DNA of 64,000 nucleotides from Streptomyces sp. CBMA152 (GCF_014596475.1 NZ_MECJ01000002.1:682001-746000), one strand, 5' to 3'. Positions 44,200 to 53,906 are shown, counted from the stretch's first letter. Notes: generated from the letters alone by a model not told the origin. A program made the numbers and translations.

Positions 44200-44425
44200 C
44201 GCGTGCGACGCAGAGCTCCTTGCGGGTGCGGTGGATGAACTCGCGGGCGGCAGGTTCGCGCCGCCACGGAGCCTGGGCTTTGTTGAACTCGGCAACGTAG
44301 TTCTTGGCATGGGAGGACCGGGCGCGGGCGAGGACGTCGATGCCGTGGTGGCCGAGTGCGAGGCCGTGGTCGAGGTCGCGGACCTGGAGGTGGGCGGTCC
44401 CGACGATGACGAGGCGCATGCCGAA
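44200..44425 (-). pseudogene. C-terminal TPR fragment of an Xre-type regulator
   Basis: The minus-strand frame reads MRLVIVGTAHLQVRDLDHGL, ALGHHGIDVLARARSSHAKN, YVAEFNKAQAPWRREPAARE and FIHRTRKEL. This resembles the last TPR helices of Streptomyces helix-turn-helix/TPR regulators. No DNA-binding domain is present. Confidence 0.35.
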
Positions 44426-44524
44426 CAGCTGTCGTCCTTCGCCTGGCCGAGCAGGAGGTAGGACAAACGCGCGGTCCGCTACGAGACCACCGGCCTCGTG
44501 GCGGTCATCAACGAGTGGCTGTGA

Positions 44525-45082
44525 TCAGTCCTGGTGAGACAGCTGGGTCAGGGCCTTGAGGATGTGCTTCCAGGCGTCTTCAGCTGCGTCCGCGTCGTAG
44601 CTCTCGGGGCGGTCCTCACACAGAAAGCCGTGCTGGGCGGCGGGGTAGGCGATCAGTTCATGACGCACACCGGCCTGCTCAAGGCGTTGCCCCAGGCGCT
44701 GCCACTCGTCCATGGAGATGAGGAAGTCCTGTCCACCGACGAGGCCAAGCAGCGTGGTGCCGTGTGCGGCCATCGCTGCCGCGCCGTGGGGGGTCAGTGG
44801 CGGTTCCGGCTCGGCCAGCGGGATCCCGCCGTCCAGGGTCCAGCCGCCGTAGCATTCAACGACCATGTCCAGCGGCATACAGGTGGACACGAGAACACCG
44901 AGGTGACCGCCAAGGGAGAAACCGACGAACGCGCGGCCAGCCCCGCCGGCTGGCGATGACGGTATCCGCGAGGTGTCGTTGAGAGCGAGTGCGCGGGCCT
45001 GGTGGAATTGCGGGACGGGCCGCGGTGGATGCGGTGTACGAAGCCCTTGTGAACAGGTTGGTTGTGTCGTTGACAGGTACAC
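44525..45082 (-). pseudogene. Dienelactone-hydrolase-family protein, N-terminus missing
   Basis: The C-terminal two thirds are clear. The nucleophile elbow is GFSLGGHLGVL (Ser in place of the family's usual Cys), the Asp is in LVGGQDFLIS, and the His is in YPAAQHGFLCEDRPE. A helical end (AWKHILKALTQLSHQD) follows. In front of this the expected 80-90 residue N-terminal sheet is missing and is replaced by low-complexity, Pro/Thr-rich sequence (TPHPPRPVPQFHQARALAL). The protein is likely truncated by a past rearrangement. Function as a carboxymethylenebutenolidase-like enzyme is therefore doubtful. Confidence 0.6.
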
Positions 45083-45273
45083 AGACGCTCAGCCAGGCTC
45101 CTGGCTCATGCAGTTGCCCCGTGACCTGATGGTCACGCTTGTGGAGCGCCGCCACGTCGACCTGGTCCGTGTCGCGAGCGCCATCTGTCGTCGCGCTGTC
45201 TGAACCGACTCCCTCTCGACTCTCTTCTGGTACGTGACGCCGTGGTGCGCCGTGCCCTGTTCAGGAGCGCACC

Positions 45274-46703
45274 GTGACCTCGTACGTATCCAAGCTGTCC
45301 CGACGCGCCTTCGGCGGTGCCGTCGCAGCAGGCACCACCGCCGCGGCGATCGGCCTGCCCGCCGCTGATGCCCAGGCCCAAGCCCCGCTTCAGGAACGGC
45401 CGTTCAAGGCCGCACCGCACCGGCGGGCCAAGAGGCCCAACATTCTCTTCATCCTCGGCGATGATCTCGGCTGGGCCGATCTCTCCTCCTACGGCGCCCC
45501 GCACATCAAGACACCGAACCTGGATCGGCTCGCGCGGCAGGGGGTGCGGTTCACGGATGCCTACGCCGGGTCCGCGACCTGCTCGCCGACGCGGTTCAGC
45601 CTGTACACGGGGCGTTTTCCCGGGCGTACGAAGGGCGGTCTGGCGGAGCCGATCGCGGACAGGTCCGTCGGGCTCGAACCGACGCACCCCACACTGGCTT
45701 CGCTGCTGCGCGAGGCGGGCTATGCGACCGCGCTCATCGCAAGTGGCACTGCGGGTATCTGCCGGACTACTCGCCCACGAAGTCGGGCTGGGACGAGTTC
45801 TTCGGGAACTTCGGCGGGGCTCTGGAGTACTACTCGAAGCTGGGGCTGGGCGGGGAGTATGACCTGTACGAAGGTGACGTACGCGAGGGAGATGCCGCGT
45901 ACAAGGACCTGCGGTACTACACGCGCATCCTGACCGAGCGCGCGAGCGAGTACGTCCAGCGAGACCACGGTGATCGGCCCTGGCTGCTCAATCTCAACTT
46001 CACCACACCGCACTGGCCTTGGATCGCCGACGGGGACGAGGAGGAGAGCGCCGAGATCGTCCGCAGGATCAAGGCGGGCGACAAGGGTGCGCTGTGGCAC
46101 CAGGACGGTGGCTCCGTCGAGAAGTACACGCAGATGGTGCAGGACCTGGACCGGTCGATCGGTGTAGTGCTGCGCGCCTTGAAGGAGTCGGGGCAGGAGC
46201 GGGACACCCTGGTGTTCTTCGCTTCGGACAACGGTGGTGAGCGCTACTCGTACAACTGGCCGCTTTCGGGCAACAAGTCGTCGCTCCAGGAGGGCGGGAT
46301 CCGCGTGCCGACCATCGTGCGATGGCCCGCGCGTCTCGATGGCGGCCAGGTCAGCCAGGAGCCGGTCTTCACCCCCGACTGGACGGCGACGCTCCTGGAG
46401 ATCGGCGGGGCGCGGCCGCATCCGGCGTACAAGCTGGACGGGACGAGTCTTGCCCCCTATCTGCTGAAGGGCGAGCAGCTCGCTGAGCGTGAGCTGTTCT
46501 GGCGTGTGCGCGGGGAGCGTGCGCTGCGCCGCGGGGACTGGAAGTACTACCGGGGAAAGGGCGGTCAGGACCAGTTGTTCAACCTGGCCGAGGACCGGCG
46601 CGAGCAGGCCGACCGGGCTGTGGACGAGCCGAGGCTGCTGGGTGAGTTGAAGGCGGCATGGGAGGCGACGGACAAGGAACTGCTGGCGTATCCGGCCGGG
46701 TGA
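45274..46703 (+). pseudogene. Tat-exported sulfatase with one-base frameshift
   Basis: The N-terminus has a Tat motif (SRRAFGGAVAAG) and signal region. The sulfatase domain opens PNILFILGDDLGWADLSSYG, with the formylglycine motif CSPTRFSLYTGRFP, where Cys is the residue to be oxidised. After YATALI the expected GKWHCGYLPDYSPTKSGWDE is found one frame over, so one G is missing near 45738. The rest continues to TGA at 46703 with NLNFTTPHWPW, VFFASDNGGERYSYNWPLSG and NKSSLQEGGIRVPTIVRWP. If corrected, it would be an intact arylsulfatase of about 477 residues, releasing sulfate from organic esters outside the cell. Confidence 0.8.
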
Positions 46704-46894
46704 GGCGGGTTCCTCCGGGTCGGGGTGTGGCTGCCGCAGCACTCTGCGGACCGCGGTGACATGAAGGGCGAGTGTGTCTGCCTCCGCAGCCTGACGGCTG
46801 AGAGGAGAGGGCAGTTCGGTGACCGGGGCGGTAGCCCGGCATGGCCTTCCACCGGCCGGTGGAAGGCCATGCTTTCGTGCGGCAGGATGCGTGT

Positions 46895-47343
46895 ATGCAT
46901 CATCCGGGTGGGGATCGGGAGTTACGGGAGCTGGTCGGCCGGTTCGTCGTACCGGAGCGGCGATACCTCAAGCTGGGCGGGAGCCTTCTGTCGATCTGGC
47001 CAGCGAAGGGCCGTACGCGGGGCAGGCCTACTGCGTGGCCCTGAGCGGATTCGGGACTTCCGCCGATGCGGCCTTGCTGGCCGCGTACCTGGACCGTTAC
47101 CTGCCACGCGCGGATCTGTTCTACGACCAGCCGCGGGCGCTCGGCGCGCTGTTGCACCTCGATGCCCGGCTCGGCACCGGGCACGCGGCACGGTTTCTCA
47201 CCCCGGGCGGACTGTGGCAGCAGTGGACCCAAGGCCCGCCGGCAAAAGCGGACCGCGACCCGCAAGGCGCTTGCAAATTCATCGGGCAGCTCTGCTCCTT
47301 CGTCCAGGAAAGCGCCAGGCACTGCACCCCACCCCGTCGGTGA
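46895..47343 (+). pseudogene. DUF6000-like protein with internal deletion
   Basis: The start (MHHPGGDRELRELVGRFVVP, ERRYLKLGGSLLS) and end (ASEGPYAGQAYCVALSGFGT, DAALLAAYLDRYLPRADLFY, DQPRALGALLHLDARLGTGH) match the Streptomyces DUF6000 family. They lie in different frames joined near 46990, where about 50 codons of the middle are missing. A true gene would have one frame of roughly 200 residues. Confidence 0.6.
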
Positions 47344-47408
47344 CCGGCTGCGACAGTCCCTCGCCGTCGTCATCGTGGGGAGGCGGCAGGTCCATCAGGG
47401 GTCATACG

Positions 47409-47445
47409 GCAGTGCCGCACCGGTTGTGTACCGGTGCGGCACTGC
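47409..47445 (-). terminator. Perfect 15-bp hairpin terminator of the M4 protease
   Basis: GCAGTGCCGCACCGG (47409-47423) pairs exactly with 47431-47445 around a seven-base loop. It lies 13 bases beyond the protease stop on the minus strand. Confidence 0.8.
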
Positions 47446-47457
47446 GTGGTTCAGGGG

Positions 47458-49125
47458 TCAGGGCTTGACGTTCACGGCGGCCCAAGTGGCGTCCACGGCC
47501 TTGACCTCGGCGCTGTTCGCGCCGTAGAGGTCGGTGGCGGCCTTCAGGGTGCCCTGGCGGGCGCCGTGGTAGTCGGTGGTGGAGGTGAAGTACGTGGTGA
47601 GTGCCTTGTACCAGATCTGTACGGCCTTGTCGCGGCCGATGCCGGTGACCTTGGAACCGTCCACGGTGGGGCTGTCGTAGTGCACGCCGTTGATGTCCTT
47701 CGCGCCGCTGCCCTCGGACAGCAGGTAGAAGAAGTGGTTGGCGACGCCGGAGGAGTAGTGCACGTCGAGGTTGCCGACGCCGGCGCTCCAGTAGTCGGCC
47801 GAACCGCGGCCGTCCCTGCTCGGCTTGTCCTGGTAGCGCAGCGGCTTGCCGTCGCCGAAGAGGTCGATCTTCTCGCCGAGCAGGTAGTCGCCCTTGTCCT
47901 GAGGGTTGTTCGCGTTCCACTCCACCGCGGTGCCGAAGATGTCCGAGGTGGCCTCGTTCAGGCCGCCGGACTCGCCGGAGTACTCCAGGCCGGCGGTGGC
48001 GGAGGTGACGCCGTGGCTGAACTCGTGGCCGGCCACGTCGAGCTGGGTCAGCGGGTGCTGGTTGTTAGCGCCGTCGCCGTAGGTGATGGTGAAGGACTGG
48101 TCGTCCCAGTAGGCGTTCTGGTAGGCGTTGCCGTAGTGGACGCGCGAGACCGGGGCCCGGCCGTCGTTCTTGATGCCGTTGCGGTGCAGGACGTTCTTGT
48201 AGAAGTCCCAGGTCTGGGCGGCGCCGTAGGCGGCGTCCACGGCGGCGGTCTGGTTGTCGGCGGGGCTGCCGGTGCCCCACTTGTTGTCCGCGTCGGTGAA
48301 GACGGTGCCGTTGCCGCTCGTCTTGTGCTTGAGGTCGACGGTGCTGGAGCCGCCGCGCACACTGTCGACGAGGCTGTAACCCGTCGAGGACTTGGTGGTG
48401 TTCAGGCTGACGGTGCCGCTGTACTGGCTGGCGCCGGTGCCGACCGCGCCGAGTCGGGAGCCGGCCGGTGCGACGGCCTTGGAGCCGCCCTGAGCGGTGA
48501 TGCCGTCGGCTATGTCGTCGATCAGCTGGATCTCGTACAGCTTCTTGCCTGTGTTGGCGTCGGTGATGACGCGCAGTCGGCTCGGGGTGACGCCGTCGCG
48601 CTTGGTGCCGGTGACGACGCTCTCGTAGGCGAGGACGGGATTGCCGTCGGCGGCCCAGATGACCTTGCGGGGGGTGTCGCCGGTGGCGGCGCCCGTGGTC
48701 TTCGCGGCCTTGGCGGCCTTCACCGCGGCGGAGGTGGCAGCGGTCGGCGTCAGCTTCGGAGTGAGCGAGGCGACCTTGATGGTGGTGTTGACGGCCTTGG
48801 TGACGTCCTTGACGGCGCCGTTGGGAGCCCGGTGGACGATGAGGTCGCCGCCCACGACCGGAAGGCCGGCGTAGGTGCGTTCGTAGCGTGTGTGGACGGT
48901 GCCGTCGGCGTCCTTGATGACGTCCTTGACGACCAGCTCCTCCTTGACACCCAGGCCGAGCGCCTGGGCGGTGGCTGCGACGCCGGTGCCTTCGTGGTGC
49001 GCCGGCGCGGCACCCGCTGATGCGGTGACAGCACCGACGGCGAGCAGGGCGCCGGTGAGCACGGCGGCGCCGGACGTGAGGGCCAGACGGCGCGCAGTGC
49101 CACTGGTGGGGGAGAGCGAGGACAT
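47458..49125 (-). CDS. Secreted M4 (thermolysin-family) metalloprotease
   Basis: A preproprotein of 555 residues. A signal peptide (LALTSGAAVLTGALLAVGAV) is followed by an FTP/PepSY propeptide (VIKDADGTVHTRYERTYAGL, KVIWAADGNPVLAYESVV). The mature zinc protease has HEFSH at residues 367-371 and the third ligand in GGLNEATSDIFG about 20 residues later. The C-terminal helical domain contains the active-site His region (GNLDVHYSSGVANHFFYLLS). It degrades extracellular protein and is made as an autoprocessed zymogen. The length equals that of typical Streptomyces griselysin-like enzymes. It ends at a strong hairpin and is monocistronic. Confidence 0.93.
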   Translation of the reverse strand: MSSLSPTSGTARRLALTSGAAVLTGALLAVGAVTASAGAAPAHHEGTGVAATAQALGLGVKEELVVKDVIKDADGTVHTRYERTYAGLPVVGGDLIVHRAPNGAVKDVTKAVNTTIKVASLTPKLTPTAATSAAVKAAKAAKTTGAATGDTPRKVIWAADGNPVLAYESVVTGTKRDGVTPSRLRVITDANTGKKLYEIQLIDDIADGITAQGGSKAVAPAGSRLGAVGTGASQYSGTVSLNTTKSSTGYSLVDSVRGGSSTVDLKHKTSGNGTVFTDADNKWGTGSPADNQTAAVDAAYGAAQTWDFYKNVLHRNGIKNDGRAPVSRVHYGNAYQNAYWDDQSFTITYGDGANNQHPLTQLDVAGHEFSHGVTSATAGLEYSGESGGLNEATSDIFGTAVEWNANNPQDKGDYLLGEKIDLFGDGKPLRYQDKPSRDGRGSADYWSAGVGNLDVHYSSGVANHFFYLLSEGSGAKDINGVHYDSPTVDGSKVTGIGRDKAVQIWYKALTTYFTSTTDYHGARQGTLKAATDLYGANSAEVKAVDATWAAVNVKP

Positions 49126-49605
49126 GTGGTGTCTCCAGACAGGCGTGGGGAGTTGGGCGGGATCGCCGCCGAACCTTTCAAGGAGGGACTGATGCCTTGA
49201 TGAGCACGGACACTCTCAATCCGTCGCGCACATGTCACGTGGCATAAAAGGGTGTCTGCCCGCTCATGCCGGACTTGCGGCCTGCCTCTTCATGGGAAGG
49301 ACACGACCCCGATACGTGCCGACACAGGGGACAGAAGATTCCGCAACGCGCGTGAAAGAAGTCCTGCGGCGCAAGACGACTGGCAATGCTCTGGGGTGCC
49401 TGGCTGGTGGGGCTCACGCTGGGGGTGTGATGTCAGCGGGGGGTGGGTTGTATCGCGCCCGCCCCGCTCCTGCCCGCGTTACCAGATCCGCCTGCCGAAG
49501 TACCGGCGACGTGGTTCAGTCCTCCGAACACAGGGCGCTGACCCGCGCCGCGTCGTGTGAAGCCGCGTCGGCCGGTACGAGGGGATCTTCATACCGGGTA
49601 TGGCT
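49126..49605. other. Gene-free interval upstream of the M4 protease
   Basis: This 480-base stretch holds the protease promoter near 49130-49240. No other supported feature is present. Confidence 0.35.
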
Positions 49606-50439
49606 TTACAGCGGGTAGCGGTCGATCCGGTACAGGACGGCGTTGAGTGCATCGGGGCCCAGCCGTAGCACCCCGCTGAACGGGCTGTCGAGCGCCCAGA
49701 TCAGCCATAGGAGAAACGCCAGCAGCGCCGTGGTGGCAACCACCATGCCGGTGTGCAGCGGGGTGCCCGAGTGTTCCAAAGCCAAGGAGAAGCCGACGGT
49801 GAGCACTGCTCCGAGGAAGAGGCAGGCCCACAGTATCGACGGCACGATGCCCGGCATGGCGTCCAGGCGGAGCCTTCGACTGTCGGCAAGTTGCTCCACG
49901 TCGCCGAGGATGAGATTGGCGGCGTTCTGCTGGCCGCCGGTGGCTGTGTCGTAGGCCTGGGCTTGCTCACGCAGCTTGACGAGGGCATCCCAGGCCTTGG
50001 CGCTGTCATGGCCACTCTCCATACCCGGCCATTCATCGTCGACGAGTGTGCGGGCGTAATCCCGTACGCCGTAGGCGAGTTTGGTGCGTTGTGGTCCGGT
50101 GGTGTTGCGGCTGGTGAAGTAGAGTCGGGCCACCGTATTGGCCTCGGTGTAAGTGTTGTTGCGAGCCTGGGTCTGGTTGTCCCACACCGCAACGACAACG
50201 AAGGCAAGAAACACCCCATAGAGTGCGGCGACCATGCCGAGCAGCGTGCCGACGGACTCTCCCCGGCCTCGCTGATCGCGTCTCCCGGCCGGTGCGGCCG
50301 CCTGCCCCTTGCGGCGGTGCAGCACCCGCGCGAGAAGGGCGGTGCCGACCATAGGCACCATCATGCTGAGGAACGCGACCAGATAAGGCGGCATGGGCTG
50401 AGTCTGGAACACTCGAAACACCCGTACAAGACGGGGCAT
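49606..50439 (-). CDS. DUF4239 membrane protein
   Basis: A protein of 277 residues with four membrane segments: PYLVAFLSMMVPMVGTALLA, GTLLGMVAALYGVFLAFVVV, PSILWACLFLGAVLTVGFSL and TGMVVATTALLAFLLWLIWA. A soluble helical loop of about 100 residues sits between the pairs (TEANTVARLYFTSRNTTGPQ). This is the DUF4239 (bestrophin-like) pattern. The channel-like topology is suggestive, but function is unknown. Neither candidate start (50439, or ATG 50394 at MPPYLVAF) has a clear ribosome-binding site. The family usually begins close to the first helix, so 50394 is possible. Confidence 0.75.
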   Translation of the reverse strand: MPRLVRVFRVFQTQPMPPYLVAFLSMMVPMVGTALLARVLHRRKGQAAAPAGRRDQRGRGESVGTLLGMVAALYGVFLAFVVVAVWDNQTQARNNTYTEANTVARLYFTSRNTTGPQRTKLAYGVRDYARTLVDDEWPGMESGHDSAKAWDALVKLREQAQAYDTATGGQQNAANLILGDVEQLADSRRLRLDAMPGIVPSILWACLFLGAVLTVGFSLALEHSGTPLHTGMVVATTALLAFLLWLIWALDSPFSGVLRLGPDALNAVLYRIDRYPL

Positions 50440-50740
50440 TGGCCGTAGCCTCGCTCTTTCGTTTCGAACGAGATGACGGTGTTTATCGTCAATCTATCGA
50501 CTATGAGGGCGACCCGGAGGCGAAGCCGTTCGCCCGGGAAGCGTTGCAGCTCTTCCTCGCCTACGCCGACGAACAGGTCGAACGAGCGGTGCGGGCGAAA
50601 CGCAAGGGCGCCCTGGCGGCCTACCGCGACGCCACCCTCCTCAAGATCATCTACGGGTGGGTCCTGCACCGGACCGAGACCTCTCAACTCGACCTCGTCG
50701 ACTTCGGACGCAACCCGCAGGCTCGTCAGTTCGGCTCGTC
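50439..50740 (+). pseudogene. Tyrosine-recombinase (integrase) fragment
   Basis: The frame reads FAREALQLFLAYADEQVERA, KRKGALAAYRDATLLKIIYG and RTETSQLDLVDFGRNPQARQ. It matches the region around the first catalytic Arg box of actinobacterial phage-type integrases. The rest of the catalytic domain (HxxR, Tyr) is missing. It starts head to head with the DUF4239 gene. Confidence 0.55.
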
Positions 50741-51219
50741 GCGGTCACGCTCAAACCCGGACTTTGCCAACGACACGGAGTGGTACCGAAGTTACGGCCT
50801 GACCTTGACCATGTCCGGGCCGCGACGCGAGGGCATCCGTGGCCACCTGCACGCGAGCGTCGCCGACCATCACCCTCGCGAAAGCGCCGCCACGCCAGCC
50901 AAGCCCATCATCCCGCTCCGAGCAGGCCCGTTGGCAGTCACGTGCGAATTCGCCGGCGGTGTCAGTTCTCGCCGAGAAAACAACGGGGTGGGCCCTGACC
51001 TGGCGAGGCGCCCTGGTCAACTCCCTGTCAGCAAACGCCCACCGATGCAGTGAACTTTCAGAAGCGCTCCCACTCATCGAACGTGTCCCTACAGCCCCGG
51101 CGCACCGTCTCGAAAGGCGCCCCTCAGCGGGGCGGTGGCCTGCGGTGATATGCCTGCGGTGCTCGGGCGCGGCCACGCCCTCGGCGGGGTCGGTGGCGGC
51201 GTGGCAGGTCCGGGCCCTC

Positions 51220-51248
51220 TTGCCCGGGCCGAAGGCGCTTCCTATGGT
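51220..51248 (+). promoter_or_regulatory. Leaderless promoter of the MetE-like gene
   Basis: TTGCCC (51220-51225), a 17-base spacer and TATGGT (51243-51248) lie seven bases before ATG 51256. No Shine-Dalgarno sequence is present. Transcription should start at or next to the start codon. Confidence 0.6.
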
Positions 51249-51255
51249 CCGGCCC

Positions 51256-52320
51256 ATGAGCATCCCCACCGAGCCGATCGGCAGCATCCCTCGCCCGCGC
51301 GCCCTCCAGGAAGCCCTTGCCGAGCACGCCCAAGGGCACCTGGACGATGCCGAACTGGCCAAGCTCCAGGAGCAGGCCACCGTCGACACCCTGGCTCGCC
51401 TGGAGGAGCTGGGCTGTCCGGTCCTGGTCGACGGCGAGCAGGCCAAGCCCAGCTTCGCCACCTACCCGATCACGGGTCTGGCCACCCTCGACCCAGCGGG
51501 CGCCGTCATCCCGTTCGCCGACGGCCACACCCGGCAGCTGCCCCGTCTGACCGCAGGACCGTTCCGCTACCAGGTCCACGCGGACACCTACCTGCACGAT
51601 GCCCGGCGGCACACCGACCGCCCGCTCAAGCAGGCGGTCATCGCGCCCTCGGCACTCAGCTTGCTCTACCCGGCCGAACCCCTCGACAACTACCCCCGCG
51701 AGGCGTTCCTGCGCGACTTGGCCGACGAGGCGGAGGCCGACATCCGCCGCTGCCTGGAGGCGGGCGCACACGTGGTGCAGCTCGACTTCACCGAGGGCCG
51801 CCTCTCCCTCAAGCTCGACCCGAGCGGCACACTCCTCGACGACTTCATCGCGCTCAACAACGAGGTCCTCGGCCGGTTCACCGAGGCCGAACGGGCCCGG
51901 CTCGGCGTGCATACCTGCCCGGGCGGCGATCACGACTCCACCCACAGCCTGGACGTCGACTACGCCGGGCTGCTGCCCAAGCTCTTCCAGCTCAAGGTCG
52001 GCAACTTCTACGTCCAGCTCGCCAGCGAGGCCGACCCCGAGCCCGTACTGCGGATCATCGCCGACCAACTGCGCCCGGGCATCCGGGTCTTCGTCGGGGT
52101 GACCGACCCGATCACCACGATCGTCGAAACGCCCGAGGAGGTACGCGACCGGGTGCTGCTCGCCGCCCGCCACATCCCGGTCGACCAGCTGGGCACCTGC
52201 GACGACTGCGGCTTCTCACCGTTCGCAGACGACACCTCCACCTCCCGCGAGACCGCCTTCGCCAAGATCGAAGCCCGGGTGAAGGGAACAGCCCTGGCCG
52301 CCCAGACCCTGGGCCTGTGA
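51256..52320 (+). CDS. Cobalamin-independent methionine synthase C-terminal-like enzyme
   Basis: A protein of 354 residues corresponding to the catalytic C-terminal barrel of MetE (full MetE is about 750). The zinc/thiol ligands can be recognised: HTCPGGDHD provides His and Cys, and LGTCDDCGFSPF provides the last Cys. VVQLDFTEGRLSLKLD and KVGNFYVQLASEADPEP lie on the barrel. Such stand-alone C-terminal proteins transfer methyl groups to thiols, and some use methylcobalamin or other methyl donors. Conversion of homocysteine is not certain. It is complete and monocistronic, and lies between an integrase remnant and a convergent MerR-methyltransferase gene. Confidence 0.8.
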   Translation: MSIPTEPIGSIPRPRALQEALAEHAQGHLDDAELAKLQEQATVDTLARLEELGCPVLVDGEQAKPSFATYPITGLATLDPAGAVIPFADGHTRQLPRLTAGPFRYQVHADTYLHDARRHTDRPLKQAVIAPSALSLLYPAEPLDNYPREAFLRDLADEAEADIRRCLEAGAHVVQLDFTEGRLSLKLDPSGTLLDDFIALNNEVLGRFTEAERARLGVHTCPGGDHDSTHSLDVDYAGLLPKLFQLKVGNFYVQLASEADPEPVLRIIADQLRPGIRVFVGVTDPITTIVETPEEVRDRVLLAARHIPVDQLGTCDDCGFSPFADDTSTSRETAFAKIEARVKGTALAAQTLGL

Positions 52321-52375
52321 TACGGAGCCGCGCACGCCGCACATGTAACCCGGGTCAGTCCGGACCAGTGCCCAT

Positions 52376-53491
52376 TCAAGCTATGAGCAGGCGGAGGCCG
52401 AGGTCTGCCGTGTCGAGGCGGGCGAGGTCGCTGTTGCGCTCAGCCCATCGGCCGGAGTCGAGGTCGTCGCGGAGGCTTCGCACCGCCCGCTGCTCGGCGT
52501 CCGGCCCGACCCTCGTCCACACCGACATCGCCCGGCGGACGTGCTCCTCCAGATACGCCCCTGGTCTGCGCCAGTACGCCTCGAACAGGCCGTCAGCGCA
52601 GTCCCACGGGATGGGCACCGGCTCAGCGCGGGCGCCGATCGCGTCGGCCATCCCCGCAAGTGAGGGAAATTCTGCGAGGACGGTGGCGAACTCGGGCAGG
52701 TAGTCGCGGGTAAGCCAGAACCGGTCCTGCCATCCGGGCTCGTCGGTGTCGAACGTCAGCACCACCACGCGGCGGGCAACGCGCCGCATCTCGCGCAGCC
52801 CCGCTATCGGGTCCCCCCAGTGGTGAACAGTGGAGACGGCCATCGCGACGTCGAAGGAGTGATCCGCGAACGGCAGGCTCTCCGCGGCGGCGGCCACGCA
52901 CGGCGCCGAGCCGGCAGGCCGCTGACGCCGCATGACCTCCGACGGCTCCACCGCGGTCACCTCGCGATCAGCCGGCTCGTAGGAGCCGGTGCCGGCCCCG
53001 ACATTCAGCACCGTCCGCGCGTCCCCGAGCGCGTCCAGGATCTGCGCTGCGATCCGCGGCTCGGTACGCCGCGTCGCCGTGTAAGCGCCGCCGATCGCGT
53101 CGTACAACCGTGCACCGAGCATCCCCAGTTGCTCCTCCGGTGTCACCTTCAGTCCCCTCGCCCGTGCCTCAAGTTCCCTGTCAATGGCCGCCACCATGGC
53201 GTCAGCACGATCACGCCGCTCCAGCAGCAGGCCACGCAGTCGGCGCAGGTGCGCGACCGCGTCGGTGGACGAGTCGCCGACCAGTTCCGCAACCTCCCGC
53301 AACCCGAAGCCCAGCCGCCTATAGGCCAGCACTTCCCTCAGCCGCTCGACGTCACCCGCCGAGTAGGCCCGGTACCCACCCGAGGTCCGCGCCGACGGAC
53401 GCACGAGCCCGATCGCGTCATAGTGATGCAGCGTGCGGACGCTCACGTCGGCCAGCTCGGCCACGCGCCCCACGGTCCAGTGATCTTCCAC
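52376..53491 (-). CDS. MerR regulator fused to a SAM-dependent methyltransferase
   Basis: A protein of 371 residues from GTG 53491. Residues 5-75 are a MerR helix-turn-helix and wing (WTVGRVAELADVSVRTLHHY, DAIGLVRPSARTSGGYRAYS, AGDVERLREVLAYRRLGFGL). Residues 80-130 form the antiparallel dimer coil. From residue 140 a class I methyltransferase follows: RTVLNVGAGTGSYEP (motif I), EVTAVEPSEVMRRQRP, AESLPFADHSFDVAMAVSTV (motif IV) and HHWGDPIAGLREMRRVARRV. MerR effector domains are usually ligand-binding, and one replaced by a methyltransferase is unusual. Its promoter has the 19-base spacer typical of MerR control, so it probably regulates itself. It is convergent with the MetE-like gene. Confidence 0.75.
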   Translation of the reverse strand: MEDHWTVGRVAELADVSVRTLHHYDAIGLVRPSARTSGGYRAYSAGDVERLREVLAYRRLGFGLREVAELVGDSSTDAVAHLRRLRGLLLERRDRADAMVAAIDRELEARARGLKVTPEEQLGMLGARLYDAIGGAYTATRRTEPRIAAQILDALGDARTVLNVGAGTGSYEPADREVTAVEPSEVMRRQRPAGSAPCVAAAAESLPFADHSFDVAMAVSTVHHWGDPIAGLREMRRVARRVVVLTFDTDEPGWQDRFWLTRDYLPEFATVLAEFPSLAGMADAIGARAEPVPIPWDCADGLFEAYWRRPGAYLEEHVRRAMSVWTRVGPDAEQRAVRSLRDDLDSGRWAERNSDLARLDTADLGLRLLIA

Positions 53492-53498
53492 GGCACCG

Positions 53499-53529
53499 AC
53501 TATGCAGCCTGACGTCACGTGAGGGTCAA
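53499..53529 (-). promoter_or_regulatory. MerR-type promoter with 19-base spacer
   Basis: Read on the minus strand, TTGACC (53529-53524) and CATAGT (53504-53499) are 19 bases apart, with an imperfect CCTCACGTGACGTCAGG dyad between them. That geometry is the hallmark of MerR-activated promoters. The -10 ends seven bases before GTG 53491, implying a leaderless mRNA. Confidence 0.7.
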
Positions 53530-53906
53530 GAGCCGCACTCATGACCCGCAAGAGACAACGCGGAACCGTAGGCGCACGCCGCGTTACCGTCAGAAGCGGT
53601 CCTTTGCGCGAGCATATCGCCGCCCGAGGGCGTGATCGCGGCAGCCAAGCGCGCCATGGTTCCCGAGGACCTGGCCGAGGTTCTCCTGCGGGAACATGCT
53701 GCCGGGGTGGGCCAGTTCGCCCGCCCCGGCAGCCGAGCGGTTGATCCGCGGTGCACTGGCCCACGGTGCTCAGAGGTGCTCAGACTCCCGACGGCGAGCG
53801 TGATCTGGAGGGCACGCTGCGAGGACTGGCCGGATGGAACCGGACCGGGCCCCGGTGCTCACCGGCGTCCTGCAGCGTGGAGAACCTGGTCGTGTGAATG
53901 CGGGCG
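53530..53906. other. Gene-free interval
   Basis: This 377-base stretch lies between the MerR promoter and the end of the oxygenase gene. Short frames on both strands show no recognised domain. Confidence 0.35.

Noticed and set aside
47434..49020. A 528-residue plus-strand frame opposite the M4 protease
   Set aside because: The minus strand has HEFSH, a propeptide and a signal peptide; the plus frame is composition noise.
50439..52320. The integrase remnant as evidence of an intact integrated element
   Set aside because: Only the first part of the catalytic domain remains; no tRNA, attachment repeats, excisionase or replication genes flank it.
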